Source: Anaerocolumna sedimenticola (GTDB lineage Bacteria; Bacillota; Clostridia; Lachnospirales; Lachnospiraceae). From it: a stretch of DNA of 64,000 nucleotides. This document shows positions 18,358 through 27,077 of this stretch, piece after piece. How positions within the stretch are numbered: the stretch's first letter is position 1; each line of letters begins with the position of its first letter. The notes under the pieces are model-generated. The model was not told where the DNA came from, ran no database searches, and was given only the letters and a program-made list of their open reading frames with translations. The stretch lies in assembly GCF_009931695.1 (NCBI RefSeq), contig NZ_CP048000.1, forward strand, positions 1,808,501 through 1,872,500, in the 5' to 3' direction. The position numbers were made by a program, and so were the translations under genes.

Positions 18358-18990
18358 TTATCCTAATTCTTTTTCCTTGGTAAATATCCCCTCAAAACTA
18401 TAATGATCTGCGTAGGTATCCTTTATACCATCTACTGTTACCACTGCCGAATTAATATCCGGCAGATTAAGAAGTGTATTGGTGAGTTCATTCATCAATA
18501 TGATTCCTGCGCAGCTGCCTGCATTAAATTTATCGGCCACTTCCTGAGGTATATCTACGGTTATACATTTTGATGTGGGATCAACTTTGGCGCTGTTAAA
18601 TCGGATATCCGTTTCAGCAAAAATAAGATTTAAAGCTTGGGGCAAATCAGTCTCGTATAATACTTTGCTTACCTGTATTATTTTCTTTTCTATCGGGTTA
18701 TCATAATCGTCCGGTCCATAAATATAAAGGGTAATATCAAGCTTTTCATCCGTAACAGTATTTTTATCTGCCGTTGGAGCCACAGAAGCGGCCGGAGCAG
18801 AAGATAACAGTATGACATCGGGAGCAGGAAAAATGAACAAGGGTTTTACTGTGGGAGCAGCAGAAGCTGGTTTCGGAGCGATATAATCAGTTGATTTTGA
18901 TATTGTGCCGGTAGATGCTTTATCTTTTGTATTACATCCAACTAAAAATGTGAAACATAACAGTATAAATATTACTTTTATCTGTTTCAT
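18358..18990 (-). CDS. GerMN-domain lipoprotein
   Basis: 210 residues. Lipobox FLVGC (Cys at about 19) after a short hydrophobic signal, then a Pro/Ala/Ser-rich linker (25-80) and a C-terminal GerMN domain (about 85-200: ALNLIFAETDIRFNSA ... LMNELTNTLLNLPDI). GerMN domains occur in sporulation and germination proteins such as GerM and in LpqB-type lipoproteins. AAAGGGG precedes the ATG. First gene of a two-gene leftward unit with the secreted propeller protein. Confidence 0.82.
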   Translation of the reverse strand: MKQIKVIFILLCFTFLVGCNTKDKASTGTISKSTDYIAPKPASAAPTVKPLFIFPAPDVILLSSAPAASVAPTADKNTVTDEKLDITLYIYGPDDYDNPIEKKIIQVSKVLYETDLPQALNLIFAETDIRFNSAKVDPTSKCITVDIPQEVADKFNAGSCAGIILMNELTNTLLNLPDINSAVVTVDGIKDTYADHYSFEGIFTKEKELG

Positions 18991-19148
18991 AATTTCCCCT
19001 TTATATAGTGAATTACTATTTACAATTTCATTATACTTTATTTTCCAAAAATGTGCAATTGGTTAACAGATTCGGATAAAATATTTACGGATTATACTTA
19101 AGGGTAGTAGAAATAAATCACCCGGTATTGGGGTATATTATATAAGAA

Positions 19149-19182
19149 AAACTCCGGCAAAAATCTGCATTCACCGGAGTTT
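19149..19182 (-). terminator. terminator of the isomerase/oxidoreductase operon
   Basis: On the minus strand AAACTCCGG pairs with CCGGAGTTT, followed by TTC and further T residues, 13 bp beyond the operon's last stop. Confidence 0.8.
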
Positions 19183-19194
19183 GACATAATAAAA

Positions 19195-20049
19195 TTATGC
19201 TTCCCTTATATATCGTTTCAAGTTATTAAATCCAATAGTAAGAGCAGTTATTGTCTCTTCCATTCCTTCAAACTCGATTGCTGCATAACCGTCGAAATCA
19301 ACATTTTTTAACGCCCGGATACAGTGAAGTACCGGGACATCTCCATGGCCGATAATTGCACCTCGGAGATAATTTCCGCTCCTGGACCTGAAAAAGCCTT
19401 CACCAGGATCCGGAAGCATGGCAGATTTTACGTGAAAATCTTTGGCGTGTGCATAAAAAGTGTAAGGTGCTATCCTGCCAAACGCTTTCTCTGGTGGTTC
19501 ATCTGCACATAAAAAATTGCCCATGTCTGCCAGTAATCCAAAGTTCTCATGGCCTACCGCATTATATAATTTTTCTACCCTGTCACTGTCCTGACAGAAA
19601 TAACCGTGGTTTTCAACCGTAGTTTTAATGCCCTTGGCAGCAGCATAGACTGTTACCTCTCTGCAGGCGTTTGCTATGATTGGCAAAATGGCATCAAAGG
19701 ATCTTCCATCACCTCTGGCAGCATCATGCCGGATTAGTTTTGCGCCCAGGATTGCAGCGATATCCACCATTTTTTTTACCCGTTCAATTTCTAAATCAGT
19801 GCTGCCGCCGCTTCCCGTTAAAAAATCTGCACCAAAGGTAAAACTGGATACAGGTAATTCCATATGTTTACATTCTTTTGATAAGACTTCGGCATAATCT
19901 TCTTTTGATACACCGTCGGGTGCAAGGATATCTACAAATTCAATGGCATCAAAGCCGATTTCCTTAGCTTTCCTGATGCAGTCAAACTGCGTCATTTCGC
20001 CTGAGGATAATAATTTGTCAAAGCTGTACGAACTAACGGATATTCTCAT
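19195..20049 (-). CDS. sugar phosphate isomerase/epimerase (AP endonuclease 2 fold)
   Basis: 284 residues, a full-length TIM-barrel of the xylose-isomerase-like superfamily (IolE/IolI, tagatose 3-epimerase and hydroxypyruvate isomerase relatives). Metal-site elements are visible as TVENHGYF (Glu, about 141-148), LADMGNFL (Asp, about 173-180), YAHAKDFHV (His, about 195-203) and AIEFEGME (Glu near 258). Substrate unknown. Last gene of a three-gene leftward operon with a Gfo/Idh/MocA oxidoreductase and a second isomerase, an arrangement common in inositol or rare-sugar catabolism. Confidence 0.88.
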   Translation of the reverse strand: MRISVSSYSFDKLLSSGEMTQFDCIRKAKEIGFDAIEFVDILAPDGVSKEDYAEVLSKECKHMELPVSSFTFGADFLTGSGGSTDLEIERVKKMVDIAAILGAKLIRHDAARGDGRSFDAILPIIANACREVTVYAAAKGIKTTVENHGYFCQDSDRVEKLYNAVGHENFGLLADMGNFLCADEPPEKAFGRIAPYTFYAHAKDFHVKSAMLPDPGEGFFRSRSGNYLRGAIIGHGDVPVLHCIRALKNVDFDGYAAIEFEGMEETITALTIGFNNLKRYIREA

Positions 20050-20087
20050 ATTTTTGTAACCTCTCTGGTTGGATTATAATTAGATAA

Positions 20088-20631
20088 TTATAATATAACT
20101 TCATGTCCTGTTGCTGCAGATTTATAAATTGCATCTAAAATTGCCATAATCTCAATCCCATCCTGGGCTGGAGAAATGCAAGGAGTTCCATCTGTTATGC
20201 AAGAAACAAAATGATTGATTTCCTTAGCAAAAAGACCGTCGAAGCTTAAGGAGGTTTCTGCATCTAATGTAACATTAGCTAAATAATCGTTGATTTCGCT
20301 GTATAATTCCAGTTCCGGATCTAATTTGGCACCACCCTTTGTACCAAAAAGTTCAATTTTACCCTCATCTTTCTTTAGGTTCAGGCTAAAGCTTGCTTCA
20401 ATTGAAAGTACCGCTCCATTGTCAAACCGTATCATGGCGGAGGCTAAATCTTCTACATCACAGATATCGTGATCCGTAGCACTGGAGGATTGGTAGAATT
20501 TTTTCCCTTTAATATTGTCTCTGTTACCCAGTTTTTTGAAAGTTGTACCATATACGGATACGGGTTTCGGATTCCCCATTAAAAATCTCACAAGATCAAT
20601 TACATGGACGCCCAGGTCTATTAAAGGGCCG
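20088..20631 (-). pseudogene. Gfo/Idh/MocA oxidoreductase, C-terminal part after frameshift
   Basis: This frame continues the oxidoreductase directly after its break: it reads LIDLGVHVIDLVRFLMGNP and then the C-terminal beta-sheet domain that binds substrate and makes the oligomer (about 180 residues to the stop). A formal Met start exists at 20591 but has no ribosome binding site and cuts the conserved helix, so it is not a separate gene. Confidence 0.85.
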
Positions 20632-21145
20632 CCCCTGAACGGGATTTATCACCGAACCATCCGCCGGGATTTCCTTTTCGTCTGAGGTAAGTTGCTTTCG
20701 CGTAATAGAGATCACCGAAATAATCGGAATTAATAAACTCTTTTAATATTTTGCAGTCATTTCCGTAACGTCTGACAAATCCAATCATCAGCAATTTACC
20801 GTTTTTTTCAGCTGCGGCTTTCATGGCTTTTGCATCTTCTTCCGATACTGACATCGGCTTTTCACACAATACATGTTTACCTGCATTTAAAGCTGCAATG
20901 GTACAGGGGGCATGTGCCGAGTTCCAGGTACATACGCTGACAGCATCGATTTCTCCTAGTTTCAGCATTTCATTCATATCCGTAAAGGTATGCTTTACGT
21001 TGTATTTTTCAGCCATGAATTTCAAACGTTCTTCATTCAGGTCGCAGAAAGCATATAATTCTACATTATCATTTTTTAAATAAGATTCTATATGTTCTAC
21101 AGAGATTGAACCTGTTCCGATAACACCAATTTTAATTTTTGCCAT
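20621..21145 (-). pseudogene. Gfo/Idh/MocA oxidoreductase, N-terminal part (frameshifted)
   Basis: 174 residues: the Rossmann domain with GVIGTGSISVEHI (7-19), the CEKPMSV motif (about 95-101) carrying the catalytic lysine, and GFVRRYG (about 122-128). It then runs out of frame in ...SRSGAAL at a G4 run (CCCC, 20632-20635 on the plus strand). Restoring one G gives SRSGGGPLIDLGV and an uninterrupted protein of about 353 residues ending at 20088. Family members oxidise sugars or inositols with NAD(P). Start has GAGGAAT upstream; 12 bp after the first isomerase gene. Confidence 0.85.
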
Positions 21146-21157
21146 ATTGTATTCCTC

Positions 21158-22033
21158 CTATAAACCTTTCATCTTATTAAGAAAAATTACCGCATTTTTA
21201 ATATCTTCTTCGGGATTTTCACCAACTTCACGTTCTATGGTTAGGAATCCCTTGTAACCGATATCATCAAGGGCTTTTAAATACTCCGCAAAGTTCACAT
21301 CACCCGCTCCTAAAGGAAGTTCAATAAATGGCAGATTGCCCTCTCCGGATGTAAAATTATCATGAGAAGCAGCTACTTCTTCTACCGTGATACCGTAAAT
21401 AATTTCCGGATCTTTTACCAGTAACCGCCTGCCGTCTTTTGCATGTGTATGAACGATATAATCTTTTAATGTATAAACAGCTTTAACAGGATCATCCCCC
21501 GTTACCATAACAAAATTGGCAGGATCAAGGTTCACAGCGACACCTTTTGAGTGTAGTGCATCTAGGAATTCTTTTAAGGTTACGGCGATTTCCGGACCGG
21601 TTTCAATAGCAAAATGTCCGTCTAAGGAATCGGCAAAACGGCTTAAGGTATAGCAGGCTTCCTGCATAATTTTGTACCGTTCATGGTTCTTGTCTTTTGG
21701 TACAACACCGATATGAGTGGTGATAATATCGGTTTCCAGATCTTTTGCAAGTTCCATGATACGTTTTGATTTTTCAATCAGTTCAGAATTTTTCTCTCTA
21801 TTGCCAAAACCCTGTCCTAAATCCCCGCATAGTGCAGAAAAAACCAGGCCGTTTGATTTCACCATATTTAGAAGTTCTTTTCTTTTGCTGCCGGTTAAAT
21901 TTTCCGGAGAGTACTCACCGGAGGTTGCATACATCTGGAGTCCTTTTGCTCCAAGTTTTGCAGCTTTTTGGGTAGCAGTTTTTGTATCCAGCTTAAAGGA
22001 ATCCAACATGACACCTATAGGAAAATCGTACAT
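21158..22033 (-). CDS. sugar phosphate isomerase/epimerase, first gene of operon
   Basis: 291 residues from the ATG at 22033, preferred because AAAGGA lies about 9 bases upstream; the Met six codons earlier lacks one. Xylose-isomerase-like TIM barrel with metal-site elements FAIETGPE (Glu), VNLDPANFVM (Asp), VHTHAKDGRR (His) and TIEREVGENP (Glu) in order. About 20-25 percent related in pattern to the isomerase at 19195, so probably two steps on related substrates. Its promoter and the divergent AraC gene suggest substrate induction. Confidence 0.88.
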   Translation of the reverse strand: MYDFPIGVMLDSFKLDTKTATQKAAKLGAKGLQMYATSGEYSPENLTGSKRKELLNMVKSNGLVFSALCGDLGQGFGNREKNSELIEKSKRIMELAKDLETDIITTHIGVVPKDKNHERYKIMQEACYTLSRFADSLDGHFAIETGPEIAVTLKEFLDALHSKGVAVNLDPANFVMVTGDDPVKAVYTLKDYIVHTHAKDGRRLLVKDPEIIYGITVEEVAASHDNFTSGEGNLPFIELPLGAGDVNFAEYLKALDDIGYKGFLTIEREVGENPEEDIKNAVIFLNKMKGL

Positions 22034-22078
22034 AAAAAACCATCCTTTCAAATAAAAAGTTGTTTGTTTATTAAGCTT

Positions 22079-22107
22079 ATTGTATAATTGAGCTATGATG
22101 ATGTAAA
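22079..22107 (-). promoter_or_regulatory. predicted promoter of the isomerase operon
   Basis: On the minus strand TTTACA (22102-22107), 17-bp spacer, TACAAT (22079-22084), 46 bp before the chosen start. Confidence 0.5.
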
Positions 22108-22253
22108 GAAATGAAGTTGCTATAAATTAACACTATATTGCTCTGAGTGCATGTGAAATAAAACAAACGGTATAGCAATTGCATGGGATATTTAAAAAAA
22201 TAAATCGTTACGCAATTATCTAATATAAAACCTGTTATAAATGGGAGCCGCAG

Positions 22254-23075
22254 ATGAATTCAAGTAATTTCTATGAACCGCATACTCATAAGGACCCTTC
22301 CTTTCCGATTATATTCCATTTGGATACTATGATAAAAAGCCAGTCCCAATTCCTGCCTCATTGGCATGAAAACATTGAAATCCTTTATGTTATAAAAGGA
22401 ACGATTAGCGTTTTATCTGATGCCAGCAGTATAACTGCCAATAAGGACGAAATTATTATCATTAATTCAAACAATGTTCATTACATACAAACTTTAGAAG
22501 AGGAATCAAAATATTACTGCCTGATTATAGACCGTAAATTCTGTGAGGAGATAGGAATAGATACAGAGGAAATTGTATTTCAGAGGCTGATAAAAGATAG
22601 AATGGTGAGAGATAAATTTAATGTCATAAAAGAGGAATTTTTTTCACAAAAAGCTCTCTATAAAGCCAAAATTAAATCGGTAATCATGGACCTGGTAATT
22701 TGTCTGTACCGTGAGCACATTCTGTCAGAATCGGCCTTGTCTAATAAACCGGAAACAAATAAGATAGAGATGATTAAAAAAGCAATCAGATATATACAAA
22801 GCAATTATGATAAAAATATTTCCATCGCTCAAATTGCCGAAGAGGCAGGGGTAAGCAAATATTATTTTTGCCGTATTTTTAAGGAAATAACCGGTTATAC
22901 AACCATATGTTTTATTAATATCTTAAGATGTACCAATGCAAAAAAACTATTGCTAAGCGGAAAATACAGTGTGGAAGAAGCAGCTTTTGCTTGCGGGTTC
23001 GATAATCTGTCTTATTTTTCCAAGACCTATAAAAAGCATATGGGATGTTTGCCGTCATCATTAAAAAAGCGTTGA
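22254..23075 (+). CDS. AraC-family transcriptional regulator
   Basis: 273 residues. N-terminal cupin with HWHENIEILYVIKG (about 35-50), a classic sugar-binding AraC pattern, and two C-terminal helix-turn-helix motifs (about 175-270: IAQIAEEAGVSKYYFCRIFKE and the second block ending YFSKTYKKHMGCLPS). GGGAG lies 6 bases before the ATG. Divergent from the isomerase/oxidoreductase operon, so it is the likely activator of it. Confidence 0.9.
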   Translation: MNSSNFYEPHTHKDPSFPIIFHLDTMIKSQSQFLPHWHENIEILYVIKGTISVLSDASSITANKDEIIIINSNNVHYIQTLEEESKYYCLIIDRKFCEEIGIDTEEIVFQRLIKDRMVRDKFNVIKEEFFSQKALYKAKIKSVIMDLVICLYREHILSESALSNKPETNKIEMIKKAIRYIQSNYDKNISIAQIAEEAGVSKYYFCRIFKEITGYTTICFINILRCTNAKKLLLSGKYSVEEAAFACGFDNLSYFSKTYKKHMGCLPSSLKKR

Positions 23076-23109
23076 TGTTTTAATGCGACAGCTCGTTTTA
23101 AAAAAAATG

Positions 23110-23158
23110 TTGACAATCATTATAGACAAGTGTAGAATACAGAATATAGACAAATGTA
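23110..23158 (+). promoter_or_regulatory. BlaI-type promoter/operator
   Basis: TTGACA (23110-23115), 17-bp spacer, TAGAAT (23133-23138). Two sites match the BlaI/MecI dyad form nACA-NN-TGTA: GACAAGTGTA (23125-23134, overlapping the -10) and GACAAATGTA (23149-23158, just downstream), centres 24 bp apart. Strong case for autorepression of the following two genes. Confidence 0.75.
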
Positions 23159-23184
23159 GAAAATAAAAATATCAGGAGATACAT

Positions 23185-23643
23185 ATGAAACAAGAAGATA
23201 TAAAAGAGGATTCCAAAATGAATAATAATATCAGGCAATCAGAAAAAAGTCCTGCTGAGACGTCAGTTTCTTTAACAAAATTACCGGAAACCGAATTTGA
23301 GGTGATGTCAGCGGTTTGGAAAAATACCCCTCCGATAACTACTGCTATGCTTATGAATCAACTGGGCAATGAAAAAGGATGGAAGCTGCAGACCTTAATT
23401 ACCCTATTAAATCGTTTAACGGAGCGTGGTTTTTTACACAGTGAAAAAACAGGAAAAGAACGTACTTATTACCCCTGTATTAAACAGGAAGATTACATTC
23501 AATATGAAACTAATCTTTTTGTAGAACGTTATCATGCCAACTCATTGTTTCAATTAGTAAGTGCTTTTACCGGAAATAATAAACTCAGCAAAGCGGAAAT
23601 AGATGAGCTTAACACCTGGCTAAAAAATCAGGAGGAAGAATAG
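23185..23643 (+). CDS. BlaI/MecI-family transcriptional repressor
   Basis: 152 residues. Winged-helix domain from about residue 30 (LPETEFEVMSAVWKNTPP, then ALLNRLTERGFLHSEKTGKERTY), C-terminal helical dimerisation part. The N-terminal 28 residues are an extra hydrophilic extension; an alternative ATG at 23218 would shorten it by 11. In this family the partner membrane peptidase cleaves the repressor on signal. The partner starts one base after its stop. Confidence 0.9.
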   Translation: MKQEDIKEDSKMNNNIRQSEKSPAETSVSLTKLPETEFEVMSAVWKNTPPITTAMLMNQLGNEKGWKLQTLITLLNRLTERGFLHSEKTGKERTYYPCIKQEDYIQYETNLFVERYHANSLFQLVSAFTGNNKLSKAEIDELNTWLKNQEEE

Positions 23644-23644
23644 T

Positions 23645-25294
23645 TTGATAAATTTATTAGTTTTATATTTTACGAATTCCCTTAATATCACATTCTTTAT
23701 CCTTTTAATGCTATTAATTGAACCATTTTTAAAAAAATACTTTTCTGCGATTTGTCTATATCGTGTTTGGGTGATATTAATGATTGGATTATTGATACCG
23801 ATACGCTTTGAATTTTCAAAGGCTTTATTTTATATCAGTTCGCCGCGGATAACTGTAGAAGATAAAACCTATGAATCCAATATGCCGGGAACCCAAGAAT
23901 CCAATGAAAATCCTGATGCAGCTGACTTATCACATAAACAACCCAATAATCAACATAGCAGGAGTATCTATTTTTTCAAAGAGTTACTGTCAGATATGCA
24001 GTCTCTTGTCATTCAATACAAGTATTTGCTTTTATGCCTGATTTGGATTATTGGTATTACACTTATGCTTGTTATAAACAGTATTCGATATTTCAGATTA
24101 ATAAAATTGCTAAAGAGGTACTTTCTGCCAATAAACCAAACAGATATACAGCAGAAAATTATCCATTGTATGAATAGCTTAAATAATAATTACAGTAGAA
24201 ATATTAATACTAGGTTTACTAAATATTGTAAGATTAATATATTTAAGTGTGCTCTTATTTCAAATCCAATGACAATAGGTATTTTTAGACCAACAATTCT
24301 TTTGCCGGATGAATCATACACGGAAAAGGACTTACATTTTATATTAGGGCATGAACTGGTACATATTCATAGAAAGGATTCCCTGGTCAAATTAGTGCGG
24401 TTAATTGTTCAGGTACTAAACTGGTATAATCCGTTTTGCTATGTATTAGCGAGGCATATAGATGATTGGTGTGAAATTTCCTGCGATGAAATGGTTCTTC
24501 GAAAATCAACGAAGGCGGATTGTCTGGATTATGGTAAACTTTTATTAAAATGTGCAGCAGCTTTGCCCAAGCAGAATACAGTATCTTTAATGAATTTATA
24601 TGGAGGAAAAAATAATATGAAACATAGATTAAATTTTATTTTAGATCATAGAAAAAAACATGCCGGAAAATTACTTCTTGCACTATCTCTAAGTGTAATC
24701 TTTACAACAGTAATTGTAGCAACCGGCAAGGATGTATTGGCATCTGATAAAAATGTAAAAATTACTGGGGATTTAACTACCATACAGTTAGATGAAAAAG
24801 ATAAAAATAATACTGTGGATAATACTGCAGTTACTCCTGACAGCAGTGATAGCGGTAATAATATGGCTAAAACAAATCAATATGATTCCGAAGTTATAAA
24901 TTCGGAAGATGTTTCCAATACTGACACCCTGCGCAATGATGTAGTAAACTATGCGAAACAAGCGGAGGGTATTCCTTATATATGGGGAGGTAATGATCTT
25001 AAAACCGGCGTTGACTGCAGTGGATTTGTTCAGGCAGTATATAAAAAAGTCGGTTACGACTTACCCAGGACATCAGAGGAGCAAGAAAAGGTAAGTAATC
25101 AAGTATCTATGGATAATCTTCTTCCAGGTGATTTGATATTCTATGCAGATTCAAATGATAATACCATTGGGCATGTCGGAATTTATATTGGAGATAATAA
25201 AGTGATTCATGCCAAAAATCTAAGAGTTAATGTGGTAATTGAAGATATGAACTACCGTCCGCCTTATTCTGCAGGGAGAATTATTAACAATTAA
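23645..25294 (+). CDS. BlaR1-like M56 metallopeptidase fused to an NlpC/P60 endopeptidase
   Basis: 549 residues. TTG start with AGGAGG 9 bases upstream, inside the repressor gene. The N-terminal part has membrane segments near 5-25, 32-50 and 125-145 and the M56 zinc motif HELVH (H236-H240) with downstream CDEM. A fourth membrane segment lies near 340. A Ser/Asp/Asn-rich linker leads to an NlpC/P60 domain (about 430-549) with catalytic C458 (DCSGF) and H510 (GHVGIYIG). BlaR1 normally ends in a penicillin-binding sensor; here a cell-wall hydrolase domain takes that place outside the cell. Role in sensing or remodelling peptidoglycan is inferred. Confidence 0.88.
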   Translation: MINLLVLYFTNSLNITFFILLMLLIEPFLKKYFSAICLYRVWVILMIGLLIPIRFEFSKALFYISSPRITVEDKTYESNMPGTQESNENPDAADLSHKQPNNQHSRSIYFFKELLSDMQSLVIQYKYLLLCLIWIIGITLMLVINSIRYFRLIKLLKRYFLPINQTDIQQKIIHCMNSLNNNYSRNINTRFTKYCKINIFKCALISNPMTIGIFRPTILLPDESYTEKDLHFILGHELVHIHRKDSLVKLVRLIVQVLNWYNPFCYVLARHIDDWCEISCDEMVLRKSTKADCLDYGKLLLKCAAALPKQNTVSLMNLYGGKNNMKHRLNFILDHRKKHAGKLLLALSLSVIFTTVIVATGKDVLASDKNVKITGDLTTIQLDEKDKNNTVDNTAVTPDSSDSGNNMAKTNQYDSEVINSEDVSNTDTLRNDVVNYAKQAEGIPYIWGGNDLKTGVDCSGFVQAVYKKVGYDLPRTSEEQEKVSNQVSMDNLLPGDLIFYADSNDNTIGHVGIYIGDNKVIHAKNLRVNVVIEDMNYRPPYSAGRIINN

Positions 25295-25325
25295 AATATT
25301 AAGTCCCATTTAAGTGTATTTTAGG

Positions 25326-25426
25326 AAGGGGCTGTTGCAAATTTTCAAATCTATCTTACTTGGGAGAGAATGTAAACTAATTCCGGACCCGAGTCCGGTA
25401 AATTTATTATTTTGCAGCAGCCCTTT
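25326..25426. repeat. about 100-bp palindromic element with IS6-like ends
   Basis: Left end AAGGGGCTGTTGCAAA (25326-25341) is the near-perfect inverted repeat of the right end TTTGCAGCAGCCCTTT (25411-25426). An inner hairpin CCGGAC/GTCCGG sits at 25383-25398. The ends resemble IS6-family termini (GGxxCTGTTGCAAA), suggesting a small non-autonomous element, but no target-site duplication is visible. The T-rich right flank would also let it act as terminator of the fusion gene. Confidence 0.5.
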
Positions 25427-25470
25427 TCTTATCGGCAGGGATAAGAAATAGGAGTAGAAAGATATTTATA

Positions 25471-25518
25471 TTGACTATTTGGTAATATTATGCTAATATT
25501 AGTACTGAATAGTCAGTA
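25471..25518 (+). promoter_or_regulatory. TetR-gene promoter with operator
   Basis: TTGACT (25471-25476), 17-bp spacer, TAATAT (25494-25499). The perfect palindrome TACTGA-ATAG-TCAGTA (25503-25518) covers the transcription start region. A second inverted pair, TGACTATT (25472) and AATAGTCA (25508), spans the promoter. Confidence 0.65.
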
Positions 25519-25535
25519 TAAAAAGGAGCAGAACT

Positions 25536-26129
25536 ATGAATCAACCTAATGCACGTGAAAAAATTCTTCAGGCTGCCATAAGAGTATTTGCAGAGAAAAG
25601 CTATGAAGGTTCGCGTATGGATGAAATATCCCGCGAAGCCAATGTGCCTAAATCGCTGATATATTATCATTTTAAAAGTAAAGCTGAAATTCTGGAGGTT
25701 TTGACTTCCAGATTTATAGATGAGTATACCGGTATTATCTCTGAAAATACGAAAGAAACACATCAGGAAAAAGCACAAGAGCTGACAGGCCGAATGAAAA
25801 ATACCTATTATGAATTTGGACGGAAAAATGCGGATTTAATTCGGGTTATATTTATTGATTCACTAAAGAAATCAACGGAAAAACCTATATTATTTAAAAT
25901 ATTAGATGCCTTAATTGCCAAAGAAACTGAAGATAAAGCAGATATAAACTATGATATACAGGAAAGAAGAGTTGCAGAATTTTTTACAAGTTTTATACCA
26001 AGCTATGCTTATATCTGTTATGCAGAGCCATGGATGAAATATTACAATATTGAAAAAGAACAATTTGATGGATTATTTTTAAAAGTTTATGAAGAAACTC
26101 ATGGAAATTACCATAAAAATCATAAATAA
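25536..26129 (+). CDS. TetR-family transcriptional regulator
   Basis: 197 residues with an N-terminal TetR helix-turn-helix (about 7-53: ILQAAIRVFAEKSYEGSRMD, then SLIYYHFKSKAEIL) and a C-terminal helical ligand domain without a recognisable ligand type. AGGAGC precedes the ATG. It lies 75 bp before the metallo-beta-lactamase-fold gene on the same strand, and that gene is the natural candidate target. The operator upstream points to autoregulation. Confidence 0.88.
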   Translation: MNQPNAREKILQAAIRVFAEKSYEGSRMDEISREANVPKSLIYYHFKSKAEILEVLTSRFIDEYTGIISENTKETHQEKAQELTGRMKNTYYEFGRKNADLIRVIFIDSLKKSTEKPILFKILDALIAKETEDKADINYDIQERRVAEFFTSFIPSYAYICYAEPWMKYYNIEKEQFDGLFLKVYEETHGNYHKNHK

Positions 26130-26204
26130 CTAGGAAAGGTATTTTATGTGACAGTACCGCAGAACTTTCTGTGGTATGCAATTACGTAAACAATGGTGTA
26201 AATT

Positions 26205-26921
26205 ATGAAACAGGAAATCATAAGAATTGACCTAAGTGGTGTTAATTGTTATCTTGGTAAGGAAAATGATAATTTTATCCTCTTTGATACCGGTGGGCAC
26301 CTGTTTTTTGATAAGAAATTCAATAACCGCAGGGAGGCGGTGGAGAAAGAATTAGAACGCCATGGCTGTAATACCAATAATCTGAGGCTAATTGTTTTGA
26401 CTCACGGTGATAATGACCATGTTGCAAATGCATCCTATTTTCGAAAAAAATATAATACCAATATAGCAATGCACCCTGCTGATGAAATTTTAGTTAATAA
26501 CCCGGAGATTGAAAATTTAATGGAAAACTGTCATTATCACTCCGTTTTATTTAAAGTAGTTTTTTTGTTTATGAAGAGATTAATTAAAAAAATCGTAATT
26601 AAAACTCTTGAGGATTATGATAGTTTCAGACCGGATATCCTGATAGACGAAGGCTTTGATCTGTCTGAATTCGGGTTCCATGCTAAGGTAATACATATTC
26701 CAGGCCACACCAGAGGATCGATTGGTATAATTACTGAAATGGGTGATCTAATTTCGGGCGACACTTTTGCCAATACAGGAAAACTTGAAATCGCGCCTAA
26801 CGCTTATAATTTTAAAGAGCTTATAAAAAGCATTAAAAGGATAAAATCTTTAAATAGGAAAACAATTTATCCCGGACATGGAGATCCGTTTAATTCGGCT
26901 TTATTAAATAATCTAAAATAG
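26205..26921 (+). CDS. metallo-beta-lactamase-fold hydrolase
   Basis: 238 residues. Zinc motif THGDNDH (about 65-71), then HIPGHTRGSIG (about 165-175) and SGDTFAN (about 185-191), and a late YPGHGDP. This is the glyoxalase II/MBL-fold hydrolase pattern; the first His of HxHxDH is present as H-G-D-N-D-H. Substrate not predictable. The ribosome binding site is weak. A terminator follows at 26963. Confidence 0.85.
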   Translation: MKQEIIRIDLSGVNCYLGKENDNFILFDTGGHLFFDKKFNNRREAVEKELERHGCNTNNLRLIVLTHGDNDHVANASYFRKKYNTNIAMHPADEILVNNPEIENLMENCHYHSVLFKVVFLFMKRLIKKIVIKTLEDYDSFRPDILIDEGFDLSEFGFHAKVIHIPGHTRGSIGIITEMGDLISGDTFANTGKLEIAPNAYNFKELIKSIKRIKSLNRKTIYPGHGDPFNSALLNNLK

Positions 26922-26962
26922 TAGCAAAATAAATAAATTTCAGATGCGGTGATACACCTTAT

Positions 26963-26990
26963 CCTGTTAAATTAACAGGCAGAGTTTTTT
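26963..26990 (+). terminator. terminator after the MBL-fold gene
   Basis: CCTGTTA-AAT-TAACAGG followed by CAGAG and a run of seven T. Confidence 0.75.
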
Positions 26991-27077
26991 TGTTTAAATT
27001 TCAGTTTGGGATAATGTCCGTAAGTAATGAAGAGTTTCATACTTACGAACGCTGTCCTTAAAACTGAAAAATTTTTC

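Noticed and set aside
25326..25426. Complete insertion sequence
   Set aside because: Only about 100 bp lie between the inverted ends and there is no transposase frame.
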